From contig JAIPMN010002316.1 of NCBI GenBank assembly GCA_020650975.1, positions 324 to 21,204 of the forward strand: a stretch of 20,881 nucleotides of DNA, given 5' to 3'. The stretch comes from Apostichopus californicus. Its lineage: Eukaryota; Echinodermata; Holothuroidea; Aspidochirotida; Stichopodidae. Numbering within the stretch: the stretch's first letter is position 1; every line of letters begins with the position of its first letter. The translations under genes were made by a program, and so were the position numbers. Shown piece by piece: positions 1 to 8,535 of this stretch. The notes under the pieces were generated by a model. The model was not told where the DNA came from. It saw only the letters and a program-made list of their open reading frames with translations, and did no database searches.

Positions 1-1065
1 GGAGACATTATGGAAGACTAAAATATCTACGTGTTACTATTTGAAATAAAGAAAAGAAAACACGTTTATTTCTGGTTTCTGTGTTCTTAGTTTGAATAAT
101 ATCTGATCAATTTAAGTACTGGCTTAGACCTATATATTAAAGAATCAACTTTTCACGTAGTAATTTGGACCTAGGCTACACCAAATATCGAATGTTACTT
201 GGGCTCAGCATGTTACGGGACCTCAAAGTTATTCTGAAATTTTCGTTTTTTATTCTTCCTTCAAACGATGATTGTGAAGGTTCCCACATACTAAAATCTT
301 ACCCTTATGCATTTCACCTCATTTTGTTATAATAATGATAATGATTTAATAAATTTTGAGCCAAAACTGCAGGGAGTATATCCAGTTTAAATCCATCTTT
401 TCATGGGACTGTATATTGTTATAGCCTAGGGTATGGTTCTGGTACACATGGTGCAGTGCAGTGCAGTACTTGAGATTTGATGCTGTAATGGAATGGATCC
501 GTTTATTAATGCGGGGGGTTCCACGATGTCATTTATAGTTATCTTTCGCTACTTTTTTAATTTCTAAGAACTTTTGTACTAAAGATTGATATTGTACGTT
601 TTGAAAGTACATATTCTGGAGTAAACAACAGCCGATTAACGATATAAATAAATCTCTACTATTCTTATGTATGTAGTTTATAATCCCGTATTTACCTAGC
701 CCCTATGTTACATTCTTATTGTCTGAAGTTCCAAACACGTGATGACTTGTTGATAGTTAAAAACTTTTCATTGTGAACTTTTGAACTTGAAGGGGCTGCC
801 CTATTCCAATATCATGGAATAGTGGGGAACTCCCAATTTCTGTTTGTGTACGGATTACAAGTTTAATCCAAGTGCGAACATGTTAATCTAATATCGTACG
901 TCGAGTATGAATGAAGGATGGTGTGGGATGCTTTTTTCTAAGGTTTGTGCTTTTCTTTTTGGAAGTATATGTTAAAAAACAAAGGCCCTAATATAGCGTG
1001 TTATTTTTATTTTTTTATAACCGTGAGTGTAAGAGTATGTACATAGCCTAGGCTATGCATATTGA
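1..1065. other. Non-coding stretch, no gene seen
   Basis: AT-rich sequence with no convincing coding region or known repeat. Small structures only: a short GTGCA iteration near 448-468, an 8-bp inverted repeat CTATTCCA/TGGAATAG at 801-822 with a 6-nt loop, and the palindrome TAGCCTAGGCTA near 1045-1056. A GTGAGT string near 1025 could be a splice donor, but I could not pair it with an exon. If the plus-strand gene at 1456-2708 is real, this would be intron or upstream sequence. Confidence 0.5.
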
Positions 1066-1074
1066 ATGTATGAC

Positions 1075-1210
1075 ATTGACAGTCTCGTAACTACTTAAGT
1101 GCTTTGAACCATAGATGAAAGTTGAGGAAAATCCCGGTTGTAGTTATGATACCGGGATTCATGTTGCAACACTACCGGTTGTGTGAAATCCGACTACTGC
1201 ACAACCCTAA
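1075..1210. repeat. Structured dispersed repeat, copy 1
   Basis: About 135 bp shared with 8536-8676 in the same orientation, at roughly 85% identity by eye with small indels. It opens with ATTGACAGTCTCGTAACTA and contains GGATTCATGTTGCAACACTA. Inside is a 9-bp hairpin: AATCCCGGT at 1130-1138, a 12-nt loop, ACCGGGATT at 1151-1159. Then come the palindrome TGTTGCAACA (1162-1171) and a second stem, GGTTGTG (1177-1183) with CACAACC (1200-1206). The flanks beyond both copies diverge, as expected of a mobile or dispersed unit. Orientation and class (SINE, MITE tail or structured RNA) are unknown. A short reading frame crosses it in both copies, but the match is explained by shared nucleotides. Confidence 0.75.
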
Positions 1211-1455
1211 TTACAGTATAGCTGACATTAGGCTCTGCAATGAAGATATGAATATTCCATCACTGCTGCTACTGATACTGACAACAAAGTTACGTTTATA
1301 CAGGTTTCCTCCCCTCCAAAGGTCTTAATACTTAGCTATTGCTGCAAGGTTATATTTTTGCAACCTCCATATTGAGTTAGATTGGAACAATAATTTTAAG
1401 AACATTTGTTTACTTCATTGCTACAGTGACAATTAAATTTGTTCTTTTAATTTAG

Positions 1456-1492
1456 TTGCCAAGGTAGTACCTCCAAGATGTGGTGGTGACAA
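1456..1492 (+). CDS. Candidate 37-bp microexon
   Basis: The upstream sequence is a good acceptor (a T-rich tract ending TTTAG at 1451-1455), and the exon is followed at once by the strong donor GTGAGT (1493-1498). Only one frame is open: two bases finishing a codon, eleven codons reading AKVVPPRCGGD, then two bases AA. That outgoing phase (2) is exactly what the exon at 2453 needs, the joined codon being AAG (Lys), across a 960-bp GT-AG intron. It needs one base from an earlier exon that I could not locate. No family is recognised from eleven residues. The phase agreement is the main support; a chance match is possible because only 37 bp are involved. Confidence 0.45.
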
Positions 1493-2452
1493 GTGAGTTG
1501 GTTTTTGGTAGTAATGGGAATGCTCTTAAAATTGCTGCTAGGTACCCAAGCTCCTTTCGGTCAGTCCTTGGCTTCTCATTCATGATGTGTTGAACTTACA
1601 CTAGACCTGTACCACGTGTACAGGTATAATGTTACAGTAGGCTAGTCTGTTAGGATTAAAAACAAGGAAACGTGTCTGTTTCTTGTGTTTCAACTGAGTT
1701 TTTACCTGGAAGTACAGGACAGGTCTATGATAACTCTTGAATTATAATGCATTCTAAAGCATTTGTGAATACTCAAGCAAGCATGCAGCATATGTATGCC
1801 TTAGGCAAATGGTATGCCAGTAGTTACATTTCATGTTAAAAACTGCATTTTCATGATTATGTCCAGATGGAACTAACGTTATATTTTACACAGTTTGCAC
1901 TCATAGGAATGAACAGAATACTGCCACCAAACTACGTTGAAAGACAAAAGAATGCACACAAATTTGTTGTCTACAAATATGCATTATCAGTACTGCAAAA
2001 AGGAGAAACTCCTTTAACGAGTGTCAGTAATCAAATATATGATTGTAACATTCATTGTTCTACTCAATAAATTGGTACTGGACCTTTGGCTTTGGCCTTG
2101 GGGAGGGGCTTTTCAATGCATGTTCATAGTACTGTATAATATCATGTATGAGTATGACACATCATATTAATGTCTTCAAAATATGGTGCAACAATATTTT
2201 TGTCATATTACTTGAAAAGAAATATGTAAACAGTTAAAATGTTGATTCAGATCATATACACTAACGTTACCAGATTGAGTGAATGAGATTTAAAGTACAT
2301 TGATAAATAGTCATATCTCTAAGTAATTATGTAGATAGCATGTAAATGGATGTGTAGGAACATTGAAAACTTGTATAGAACTGTGCAACATTTTTGTAGA
2401 TGGTTAATGGAAAAATGAATATGTAAGCCATATTGTTGTTTTTCTTCTACAG
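1493..2452. other. Putative intron, no other feature
   Basis: Between the microexon and the exon at 2453. It holds a 58-codon open stretch after an ACACAG acceptor-like site, roughly 1894-2070, reading NRILPPNYVERQKNAHKFVV at its start. Its possible donors (2023, 2027, 2045) are out of phase with the exon at 2453, so I do not call it an exon of the same transcript. Otherwise AT-rich sequence without recognisable repeats. Confidence 0.4.
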
Positions 2453-2708
2453 GTTGCAAAACACTCTTGTTGAAGGACCCCAGTATGGTCCCGCTAGTGT
2501 CAAAGTATTTCGAGAGGATGTTCGTAGCTATCTAATCAAGAAATTTGGTGGACCAGTTAGTGATTTAGAAATCGGTGTGGTATTGCGGAGTGCATTTCCA
2601 CACCATGTGCGTAGGGGAAAGTTTTATTGTGGCATAGGAAAACAGAATAACGGAGAAACTGTGCAAAGCAACAGTGTTGCTGAGACCCTTTTTGAAACAC
2701 AGGAGCAG
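2453..2708 (+). CDS. Internal exon of an unrecognised gene, possibly RFX-like
   Basis: A T-rich tract ending TTCTTCTACAG precedes it, and the donor is GTAGGT (2709-2714). The 256 bp hold one base plus 85 codons, so the outgoing phase is 0. The peptide includes VFREDVRSYLIKKFGG, VSDLEIGVVLRSAFPHHVRR and KFYCGIGKQ. The order basic helix, 'GxxLRxxFP', 'RR', then 'xYxGI' recalls the C-terminal half of RFX winged-helix DNA-binding domains (FGKxxRxxFP...RRLGTRG...YHYYGI). It is much shorter between RR and the GI motif and lacks the RLGTRG core, so the resemblance is weak and inferred by eye. The tail ending ETQEQ is acidic and glutamine-rich. The next exon could be at 13396 (also phase 0), implying an intron of about 10.7 kb, but an unseen nearer exon is equally possible. 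I am fairly sure this is an exon and unsure of its family. Confidence 0.65.
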
Positions 2709-3090
2709 GTAGGTGTCATAAAGTAATAAAAACTTAAATATTTAATATTTAGCAGGTTGCCTGAATGTAATTAAAATTTTTTATGACATTAACTTGGTGA
2801 AAGGAACTTGTGTTGTACAAAATGTTAAAACTTATTTAGAAGCAGACATTTTCATGATCTAACTGATGAAATCAATAAAATAATGAATTAAATATGAAGC
2901 AGACAACTCTTGCATATGTTGAGAATATTACAGTATGTCTGAAGTGTCATCAAAGTTGATATTTCCCTAATAGGCTGTCTGAGGCACTGTCCTTCTCAGG
3001 TATCTTCATCACTTAATTCAACAATATTGATTGCCTTGATTTTGCTACAATTGAGTTTCCTTGCAACAACTGAATTTCCTTAACTCATGG
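2709..3090. other. Non-coding stretch, nothing recognised
   Basis: AT-rich sequence following the exon donor. No open frame of note and no clear repeat, apart from short A/T runs. Confidence 0.5.
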
Positions 3091-3540
3091 ATTTCTCTCC
3101 AAAGGCAAAAGGTGTCTGTGTGATGGTTATGGCATGTGTGTGTGATGCCTCAATTCTCAAACTCTCTAAATCAAAAAGTACATGGTGGTTTAATTTCAAA
3201 ACTAAAGCTTGGATGGACTTCATTGTATGAGGTTCCATTTCAGTGAGCTAGTACAAGAACCCTATTGTTTTCTGTAGTTGTGAAGATCATTGAGGTCAAC
3301 CTAGGTCAAGGTCTGAAACTTTGTAAACTTCAAAGCTAAAGCATGGATGGGCTTCATGAATTCATGGCTCTAGGATCCATGGTAGTGAGAACAAGACCTC
3401 TGTCTTCCCATATTGAGGGAGGCATATATAGATTCTTCTCAGTGAGTTCATAAAACCTGTCATTTTACGTAGAGGTTAAAAGTCGACAGAGGACAAATTT
3501 AAGCCTCAACATGTAATAAACATGATATCCCCCCAAAAGC
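3090..3540. repeat. Degenerate DR4-bearing repeat units, block 1
   Basis: Loosely repeated segments of roughly 110-140 bp share phrases such as 'CTAAAGC(T/A)TGGATGG(A/G)CTTCAT', 'AGTACAAGAACCCTATTGTT' and 'AACATGATATC'. The phrase order also appears at 4430-4520 and 12760-13370, so this is one dispersed, tandem-prone family. A perfect direct repeat AGGTCA-acct-AGGTCA lies at 3293-3308, spaced like a thyroid/liver X receptor DR4 element and followed by AAGGTC. The units are strongly diverged, so the block is old. Class unknown. Confidence 0.6.
3293..3308 (+). promoter_or_regulatory. Perfect DR4 nuclear-receptor-like motif
   Basis: Two AGGTCA half-sites separated by four bases (ACCT), with a further overlapping AAGGTC. 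DR4 spacing is the classical preference of RXR heterodimers with thyroid hormone or liver X receptors. Whether anything binds here is not shown by the sequence. Confidence 0.35.
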
Positions 3541-3565
3541 TTTAATAAATTAAAGGAAGGTTTTA

Positions 3566-3640
3566 GTGGCAGTATATTAAAAAATTCCAGAATTTTTTCA
3601 TCGCCACAATCCTAGTTCGGGGATTCTTCATCCTAGGATT
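3566..3640. other. Cluster of inverted repeats
   Basis: Two adjacent hairpins. The first has AAAAAATTC (3579-3587) and GAATTTTTT (3590-3598), framed by outer arms GTGGC (3566-3570) and GCCAC (3603-3607). The second has AATCCTAG (3608-3615) and CTAGGATT (3633-3640) with a 17-nt loop. They lie downstream of the minus-strand ORF at 3841-4330 and could be part of the same repetitive element. Confidence 0.55.
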
Positions 3641-3722
3641 CAGAGAAGTGAATTTTTAAACCGCTCACCAACTTAATTTAATATATTTTGAACAGTGGAG
3701 AGTGGAGACTGATGAGTGGCAG

Positions 3723-3730
3723 TGACGTCA
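3723..3730. promoter_or_regulatory. CRE palindrome TGACGTCA
   Basis: A full 8-bp cAMP-response-element palindrome. A second identical copy lies at 4132-4139, about 400 bp away. CREB/ATF proteins bind this sequence in animals. Function here is inferred only. Confidence 0.35.
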
Positions 3731-3840
3731 TCACAGCAATTTGTTTCGAGGGCTGCAGGAACGCTATCATTATCAAGCTACACTTTAGTGAGGAAAGTTC
3801 AAATTCCTGAAAGTATAATAGCGATTTAGATGGAAATTTC

Positions 3841-4330
3841 TCAGTGAAGTTGCAAGTTAGCAATCTTTTGGAGAGTTAAAACATTCCAGACTTCCATAAC
3901 TAGTTCCATGACTAGTAATATGTTGTTCAGATATTTGTTATTTGAGAGATTTGTTGAATCACAACCGTTAGTAAAGTCTGTACACATTCCTGTGTATTGT
4001 TTCAAGGCCAAGCTCAGAGAGTGAGATCTTTTGTATTCACCGACGTACGCGAAGTCTGTACACATTCCTGTGTATTGTATAAAGGCCAAACTTAGAGTGA
4101 GATCAAATCGCTTCTGACCAATAAGCCACAATGACGTCATGTCTCCACGTAAGTCAGTGTTGGATTCAAATTTTCTGGCAGGACAGGCCAACATTTCAAG
4201 CACTCTATCATGGAAACTAAAATTCATCACAGGGCAAGGCTTAGGGTTATATAAAACAAAACTTGATATGACCGGAAGGACTGGATCCCATTTTTCACTA
4301 AAAAATTCTTTTAACATCATACTTAGCATA
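3841..4330 (-). CDS. Hypothetical 162-residue ORF with internal duplication
   Basis: The longest non-repetitive open frame in the window, starting at the ATG complementary to 4328-4330. It includes the segments VLYNPKPCPVMNFSFHDRVL and MTSLWLIGQKRFDLTLSLAF, then two copies of a 26-residue block ending QYTGMCTDF. These arise from a 78-bp direct duplication (3974-4028 and 4052-4104). I recognise no domain. The frame is crossed by a CRE palindrome and an inverted CCAAT box (4119-4139), and it sits between DR4-type repeats, so it may be a non-coding repeat that happens to be open. No splice context was established. Confidence 0.25.
3974..4104. repeat. 78-bp tandem duplication
   Basis: Two direct copies beginning AAGTCTGTACACATTCCTGT, at 3974 and 4052, each ending GTGAGATC (4021-4028 and 4097-4104). 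They are about 90% identical. The copies stay in frame with each other in the minus-strand ORF because 78 is a multiple of three. Confidence 0.85.
4119..4139. promoter_or_regulatory. CCAAT box next to CRE palindrome
   Basis: CCAAT at 4119-4123 lies eight bases from the perfect CRE TGACGTCA at 4132-4139. Closely spaced CCAAT and CRE sites are typical of some animal promoters. No transcription start can be assigned, so this may only be a motif coincidence inside the ORF at 3841-4330. Confidence 0.3.
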
Positions 4331-4379
4331 TGGATCAACCTTCATATGTATATGAAATCTTTTGCTTTTCATGCAGGAG

Positions 4380-4520
4380 AAAGGTCACTTGAGGTCACTA
4401 GAATTTGAAATATATCTTGAATAATATTGGATGAAGGTCATACTTAGTGTGTAGCTTCACATTAGAGAACCCTATTGTTACCCATGGAGGCCGAAGGTCA
4501 AGTGACATCAAAACTTAGTT
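4380..4520. repeat. DR4-bearing repeat units, block 2
   Basis: Contains a perfect direct repeat AGGTCA-cttg-AGGTCA (4382-4397) and, about 110 bp on, a decayed one, AGGTCA-agtg-ACATCA (4495-4510). The phrase GAGAACCCTATTGTTACCCATGG between them matches the 'AGTACAAGAACCCTATTGTT' phrase of the blocks at 3.2 and 12.8-13.1 kb. This is the same dispersed family in the same orientation. Confidence 0.55.
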
Positions 4521-4933
4521 TCTTACAAAGTATTGCAATATCATGACAATAACAATTTCACAAAAATGAATTTCCATTACAGGATCTAACACCGAAGATG
4601 TAGATCGTTTTTTCTTTAACAGAGTATCTAGATAAACTTAAAGGAGAAATAAACTCTGGGTATTTGCAGTGTACATGCGGTAGGGGATAATTTTCTAATT
4701 CCATCGTGAAATAACTAAGCAAAATAAAGTTTCCCTGAATTTTACGCGAATTTCCCAATCATTTTTTTAACCCATTGAACAACGGTCATTTTGTTAATTT
4801 GAGGATTGAGGACGCTTCAAAAGTGACGTAGGCAAGCCTCTTCGTAACTTCAAAACAATGAAGCTTTGCATACCAGTTATAGTCTATTCACACCATGGTC
4901 GAGTATCTCGCTTAGCATATATCGCTGGTTAAA

Positions 4934-5030
4934 ATGCCTGAAAGCCAAGCCTTTGGTTGTGTTAATGGAAGAGGGAGCAGGAAAAGGAAAAAGATTTGGC
5001 AGCATACCTTTTCCAATGGCGAACAGAGCG
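4934..5030 (+). CDS. Possible THAP-like start, antisense to P2X7-like exon
   Basis: A plus-strand ATG with A at -3 opens MPESQAFGCVNGRGSRKRKK. THAP zinc fingers commonly begin MPxxCAxxGCxNR, so the spacing matches, but the first zinc cysteine would be Gln here. A sequence resembling the next THAP step (GKRFGSIPFPMANR) lies in a different frame. Either this is a decayed or spliced THAP fragment, or it is a chance antisense shadow of the exon at 5008-5214. I favour the second view slightly. Confidence 0.15.
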
Positions 5031-5214
5031 CAAACAGATACCATTCTTCGCAGTGGCTCACGGAACTGGTACTTGTATCAGCAACGGAATTCGAGCCAAC
5101 ATCACCAATAGTCACGGACTGTGATTCTTTGCACAACTCCTCCTCTCGATGTCTCAGTTCTTCCTCTGAATATTCTGGTTCGAAAAGATACGATTCCAGT
5201 CCAAAGGCTTCCAT
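5008..5214 (-). CDS. Candidate first exon, P2X7 cytoplasmic-domain-like
   Basis: The ATG at 5214 sits in a strong start context (A at -3, G at +4). 69 codons end in AAG followed by the donor GTATGC, phase 0. The peptide begins MEAFGLESYLFEPEYSEEEL and continues with an acidic, then serine/threonine-rich stretch, then SHCEEWYLFALCSPLEK. 'PYxFEPEYxxEEL', then an acidic linker, then 'WCxCGxC' is the pattern I associate with the many invertebrate proteins carrying a domain like the P2X7 receptor cytoplasmic ballast. Here two expected cysteines of the WCxC motif read Tyr and Phe, so this copy is divergent or decaying. The downstream exon (below 5000 on this strand) was not found. It faces away from the candidate exon at 5593, with 378 bp between the start codons. 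Confidence 0.45.
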
Positions 5215-5592
5215 TTTCTTTTTTCAAGATATTTGCTCGACAGTAAATGATTTAACTTTTGGAGTGCAATGATGGATGTAAGTAACGCTATCGCTAGGAC
5301 TGAGTATGCGGTGAAAGCAATCTAAACACGGTAAAATCAAATTGTTGAAAAGATCACAAAATTTATATTTCCATTATATAACACTTGTTACAATAATAAA
5401 TTTACCCACTTTTTGAGCATTTTTTACAGATCAATGAAGACAAAAAATATTTTTTTATCAAATTTTATTCATCATTATTTTTGAAAGCACATTTCTAATT
5501 ATTTAAGGGATTGGCAACTATTTTTCTTTGAAATAGGCCAAGTGGCTCGCTTTCGTCACGGTACATCCGGGAACTGGCTCAATTCAAACAAA
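5215..5592. promoter_or_regulatory. Possible divergent promoter interval
   Basis: The interval lies between two outward-facing ATG codons (minus 5214, plus 5593). Most of it is AT-rich, but 5540-5590 is GC-richer and contains TTCGTCACGG and CATCCGGGAA. The plus start lies in AAAATGGCGCG, close to the YY1-type AAAATGGCGGC often found at initiation codons of TATA-less genes. Shared promoter function is inferred from arrangement only. Confidence 0.3.
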
Positions 5593-5692
5593 ATGGCGCG
5601 ATACATGAACTACATTCAAATCATTTTTTCATCTCAAAGAAGGGATTTTTATGCTTTCTATTGCTTTTACTCGAAAGACCATCTGTCAAAAC
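5593..5692 (+). CDS. Candidate first coding exon, unrecognised protein
   Basis: The ATG at 5593 lies in AAAATGGCG (A at -3, G at +4). Thirty-three codons and one base lead to the donor GTAAGA (5693-5698), phase 1. The peptide starts MARYMNYIQIIFSSQRRDFY and is aromatic and basic; it could be a mitochondrial targeting or membrane-proximal leader, but I do not recognise it. Reading past the donor meets a stop within a few codons, as expected for an exon. The next exon is not seen. A hAT element at 5999 would lie in its first intron. Confidence 0.4.
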
Positions 5693-5990
5693 GTAAGAAT
5701 GGATGCCAAAAAAGCTAGTGTTTATTTCTCTTTTAAACTTGTGCAACTTTTCATGATGTGTTCAATTTTTACATCAGTGAACTTAGGATCTTGTATTCTG
5801 TGGCTGACTGAAGGTTTACGTATTAATTATATGAATAAAAAAGTGAGACCTGTTTACAGTAAAAGTGGTACATTAGAAAACAAACAAATAATGTACGGGT
5901 TAATGGAAGTAAATAAGAAAACAACAAGAACATGAATTTCTGGTCAAATACAGGTATTTATAACCTTAATGGATATGCTGACATGCTGTA

Positions 5991-5998
5991 GCTGGAAG
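5991..5998. repeat. Target-site duplication, left (GCTGGAAG)
   Basis: An 8-bp sequence identical to 7674-7681, directly flanking the element at 5999-7673. Eight base pairs is the target-duplication length of the hAT superfamily. Confidence 0.6.
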
Positions 5999-6898
5999 TA
6001 CAGTTGTGTTCGACCGATAATCGGTTAGATAATCGGCATCGGGCCGATGATCAGACAATTGGTAAATAATTGTCATCGACAAAATCCATTGCGCTACCAA
6101 TTATTTGTAACCGATTATTATGTTCCACATAAAGGATTGTATACATAAAGGATTGCTTTTGGTTCAACACAACCACAACAGGAGAAGAATGTAGATCATT
6201 CGATTAAACGCCATTCAAAGCCGAGAAGAGAATCTACCGTGTAACAGTATTGCAAGTCCCTGACATGAGTTTGTACTAATGCTGTTCAATATACTATCCA
6301 GTTTTGACAGTTAACATCATACAGTATACCTGTGATAATCTTAGGGGGACGACGTAATATCTATTTTTTCACTTTGCTTCTTGCATCTAACAAAACCTGC
6401 TGTTATCATGTTTAACGATTGATAAGAAAGATTAATTTTCTTGACTAACTATAAAAACCAATTCAATATACTTTTGAACCACTTTGGTCGTTTCACCATA
6501 GGTGAAAACTGGAAAGTGAAAACAATAACATTAGGCTTTGTTCGTTGTGAGTTCTACGTACATTAGGCTAGTCTGGCTAGAGAACGGTTCAGTTTGAAAA
6601 TGTGCCCCAGATTTTACAAATGGCATAAAATGATGAAAGCAAGGAGCTAAATACTCCTAAAAATCCCTATACACTGCATAAACAGTATTTTGTGATGAGG
6701 CAAACATTCTTTCGCATATTTTTGCGAAAAACCTGAAGCAACTTTTTTTCCCCTGACCGCATGTACCATACATGCTAAAATAACCCACTTTCAGTAACTT
6801 AACTCCTTACCGCAACCGACTAAAAGCAAGTCTGAGTTCCAGTGACACGCGCGACAAAGTCAATGGGACTTAAGTGTGTGATTTCTCTCACATGTAGT

Positions 6899-6927
6899 TA
6901 AGTCAATGGAGAAGCGCCATTGACTTA
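6899..6927. repeat. Perfect 11-bp hairpin inside the hAT element
   Basis: TAAGTCAATGG (6899-6909) and CCATTGACTTA (6917-6927) with a 7-nt loop. A third partial copy, AAGTCAATGG, is at about 6857-6866. Confidence 0.7.
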
Positions 6928-7016
6928 CTGTGTATGATCGTTTGAAACAACATTGGATCGCAAGTTTTACCTCGCAGATGGTAATCATTGAAAACTTGAA
7001 GCAAACGTTCAGGATT

Positions 7017-7043
7017 GTTTTATTTTTCATAATAAAATAAAAC
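7017..7043. repeat. 10-bp AT-rich hairpin inside the hAT element
   Basis: GTTTTATTTT (7017-7026) and AAAATAAAAC (7034-7043) with loop TCATAAT. Confidence 0.65.
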
Positions 7044-7088
7044 TGTTAGCAAACTGCTTATCCACTAAAGAGCCTACAGTGTAAGAAT

Positions 7089-7159
7089 ATGTGTAAAAGT
7101 AAGTTGGCCTGACATTTCGATCCTGGATCGAAACGTCAGGCCAACTTACTTTTACACAT
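7089..7159. repeat. Near-perfect 71-bp palindrome
   Basis: Two 35-bp arms (7089-7123 and 7125-7159) meet at a single central T. All positions pair except 7114/7134. The arms contain GTAAAAGTAAGTTGGCCTGA and end at TTTCGATCC. An arm this long with almost no loop would extrude as a cruciform or fold back as RNA. With one mismatch the arms must be young or kept alike by gene conversion. A foldback MITE nested in the hAT element is a plausible origin; I could not identify its own target duplication. Confidence 0.85.
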
Positions 7160-7673
7160 TATTTTTCATTTCAGATTATATATTTCAATATCAGCTAACG
7201 AAATAACAAATATTAAATTTCCGTGCGATATACTTTTCACTTTCTTTACATTGGAGTTGCAACACTGATTATGGTTATAATACCAGTTGTAAAAGCTGTC
7301 CCTAACTTCTTTTTTACATTTCGTAGCCAATGGCTACTATTTTCCACTTCTGTAGTCTGTACAGCACTGTCATTAACTGTGTTGTGGCGGGATTGCAATA
7401 TTGCGACTCCTCGTTACAAACGTACAGCGCCCCATGTATGTATTACAGTGTTCTTTACTTGATCAATTAATCTTTACTGTGAAATGTTAAGTCGTTCATT
7501 TACATCTTTGATTGTATTGGCCTAGAAGTTGGCAATCATGCATAACAATAAATCATACTTTAGGCCAGTTCCACGAAAATGATGAAATAATCGGTAATCG
7601 GCATCGGCCCGATTGTCACAGGAACTAATCGATAATCATTAAAACCGATTATCATATAATTGGTTGAACACTA

Positions 7674-7681
7674 GCTGGAAG
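7674..7681. repeat. Target-site duplication, right (GCTGGAAG)
   Basis: The right partner of 5991-5998. Confidence 0.6.
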
Positions 7682-8535
7682 GCTAAGAAACGTGTCTGAA
7701 AGTGAATAGAAACATTGAAGTCACATTGTACGAACACGTAAGCAAATAAATCACAAATTGTTGCTTGAAATTATGACTAAACACCTATTATTACTCTTAA
7801 TTGGTTGGTCTTGAAATGAATCAATTTGGTTGAGAATAATATTAAGGACCTGACTGTAGATGCTGTATGTAAATGAGTACTTGCTACACATTTTGTACAG
7901 CCTGGGTGGTAAAGTATGTGTGTTCTTCAATCTCTTCAAAATCTGAGGAAGCTGATTCTGCTGGAGGTGATGTTTAAAGGCAACCCCAGAAAGGTGTTGA
8001 AAGCCAATTTTGTGTCTATAAATACAGTTATTCACTGCTGTCTGCTGGCCTTTCCCTCTGTCAGTTTTTGAGGAAATTAAATGGAAATTTGATTAATATG
8101 CATGGGAATTTTGGCAAAACCATTAAGTAAGATTACTTAAGTCTAGGTTCTGTTGTGACTGTGTGTCCCAAAGACTTTACTTATAATATTCTGACCTGTG
8201 CACAGTTGTTTCACAACCTTCCTGATTTACTTCACAACCCTCATACCTGTCTTTGTACCCCTTCTCCCTTGGACCCCTTATGAGTCATTGTCAACTACCC
8301 CTTTCTTCCCATTTTTTATTTTTATGCAACACCCTATCGTTCATGCAGATAGTGTAATTTGTTGAAGTATGCAGTAATTAATGTGCTGTAAAGATGGCGC
8401 TAGATATAATGGATGGATTAAATGGATGATTTAAAGCAAAGAGCTCTGTTAGTTACAAACTACAATTGATAATATCGGTTGGACCTTTGGTCAATTTTCT
8501 CAAAATCAAAATTGTACATCTATGTATGTATGTAA
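7682..8535. other. Non-coding stretch, no gene seen
   Basis: No convincing exon. Open stretches are short and without domain signals. Small iterations of TATGTATG (about 8520-8533) lead into the structured repeat copy 2. Confidence 0.5.

Larger units (their letters stand above)
5999..7673. mobile_element. Non-autonomous hAT-like DNA transposon
   Basis: 1,675 bp flanked by GCTGGAAG at both ends. The left end reads TACAGTTGTGTTCGACC and the right end, on the other strand, TAGTGTTCAACC: short imperfect terminal inverted repeats. Both subterminal regions are rich in ATAATCGG and carry a matching GGCATCGG(G/C)CCGAT block (about 6031-6048 and 7594-7612), which may be transposase-binding sites. No transposase reading frame is present; the longest frame inside (7223-7462) shows no domain. 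The interior is full of inverted repeats (6899-6927, 7017-7043, 7089-7159), so it may contain a nested foldback element. It depends on a transposase elsewhere, if active at all. Confidence 0.65.

Noticed and set aside
1122-1328. Similar short peptides at 1122 and 8585 (both containing GFMLQHYRL)
   Set aside because: The similarity is at the nucleotide level, coincides with the hairpin-bearing repeat and stops at the repeat boundary. Changes are not biased to silent positions.
1867-2070. Open stretch reading NRILPPNYVERQKNAHKFVV as an exon joined to 2453
   Set aside because: Its usable donors leave phase 0 or 1, but the exon at 2453 needs phase 2. The microexon at 1456-1492 fits instead.
7223-7462. 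79-codon open frame inside the hAT element
   Set aside because: No domain and no splice context, in a non-autonomous transposon interior; likely chance.
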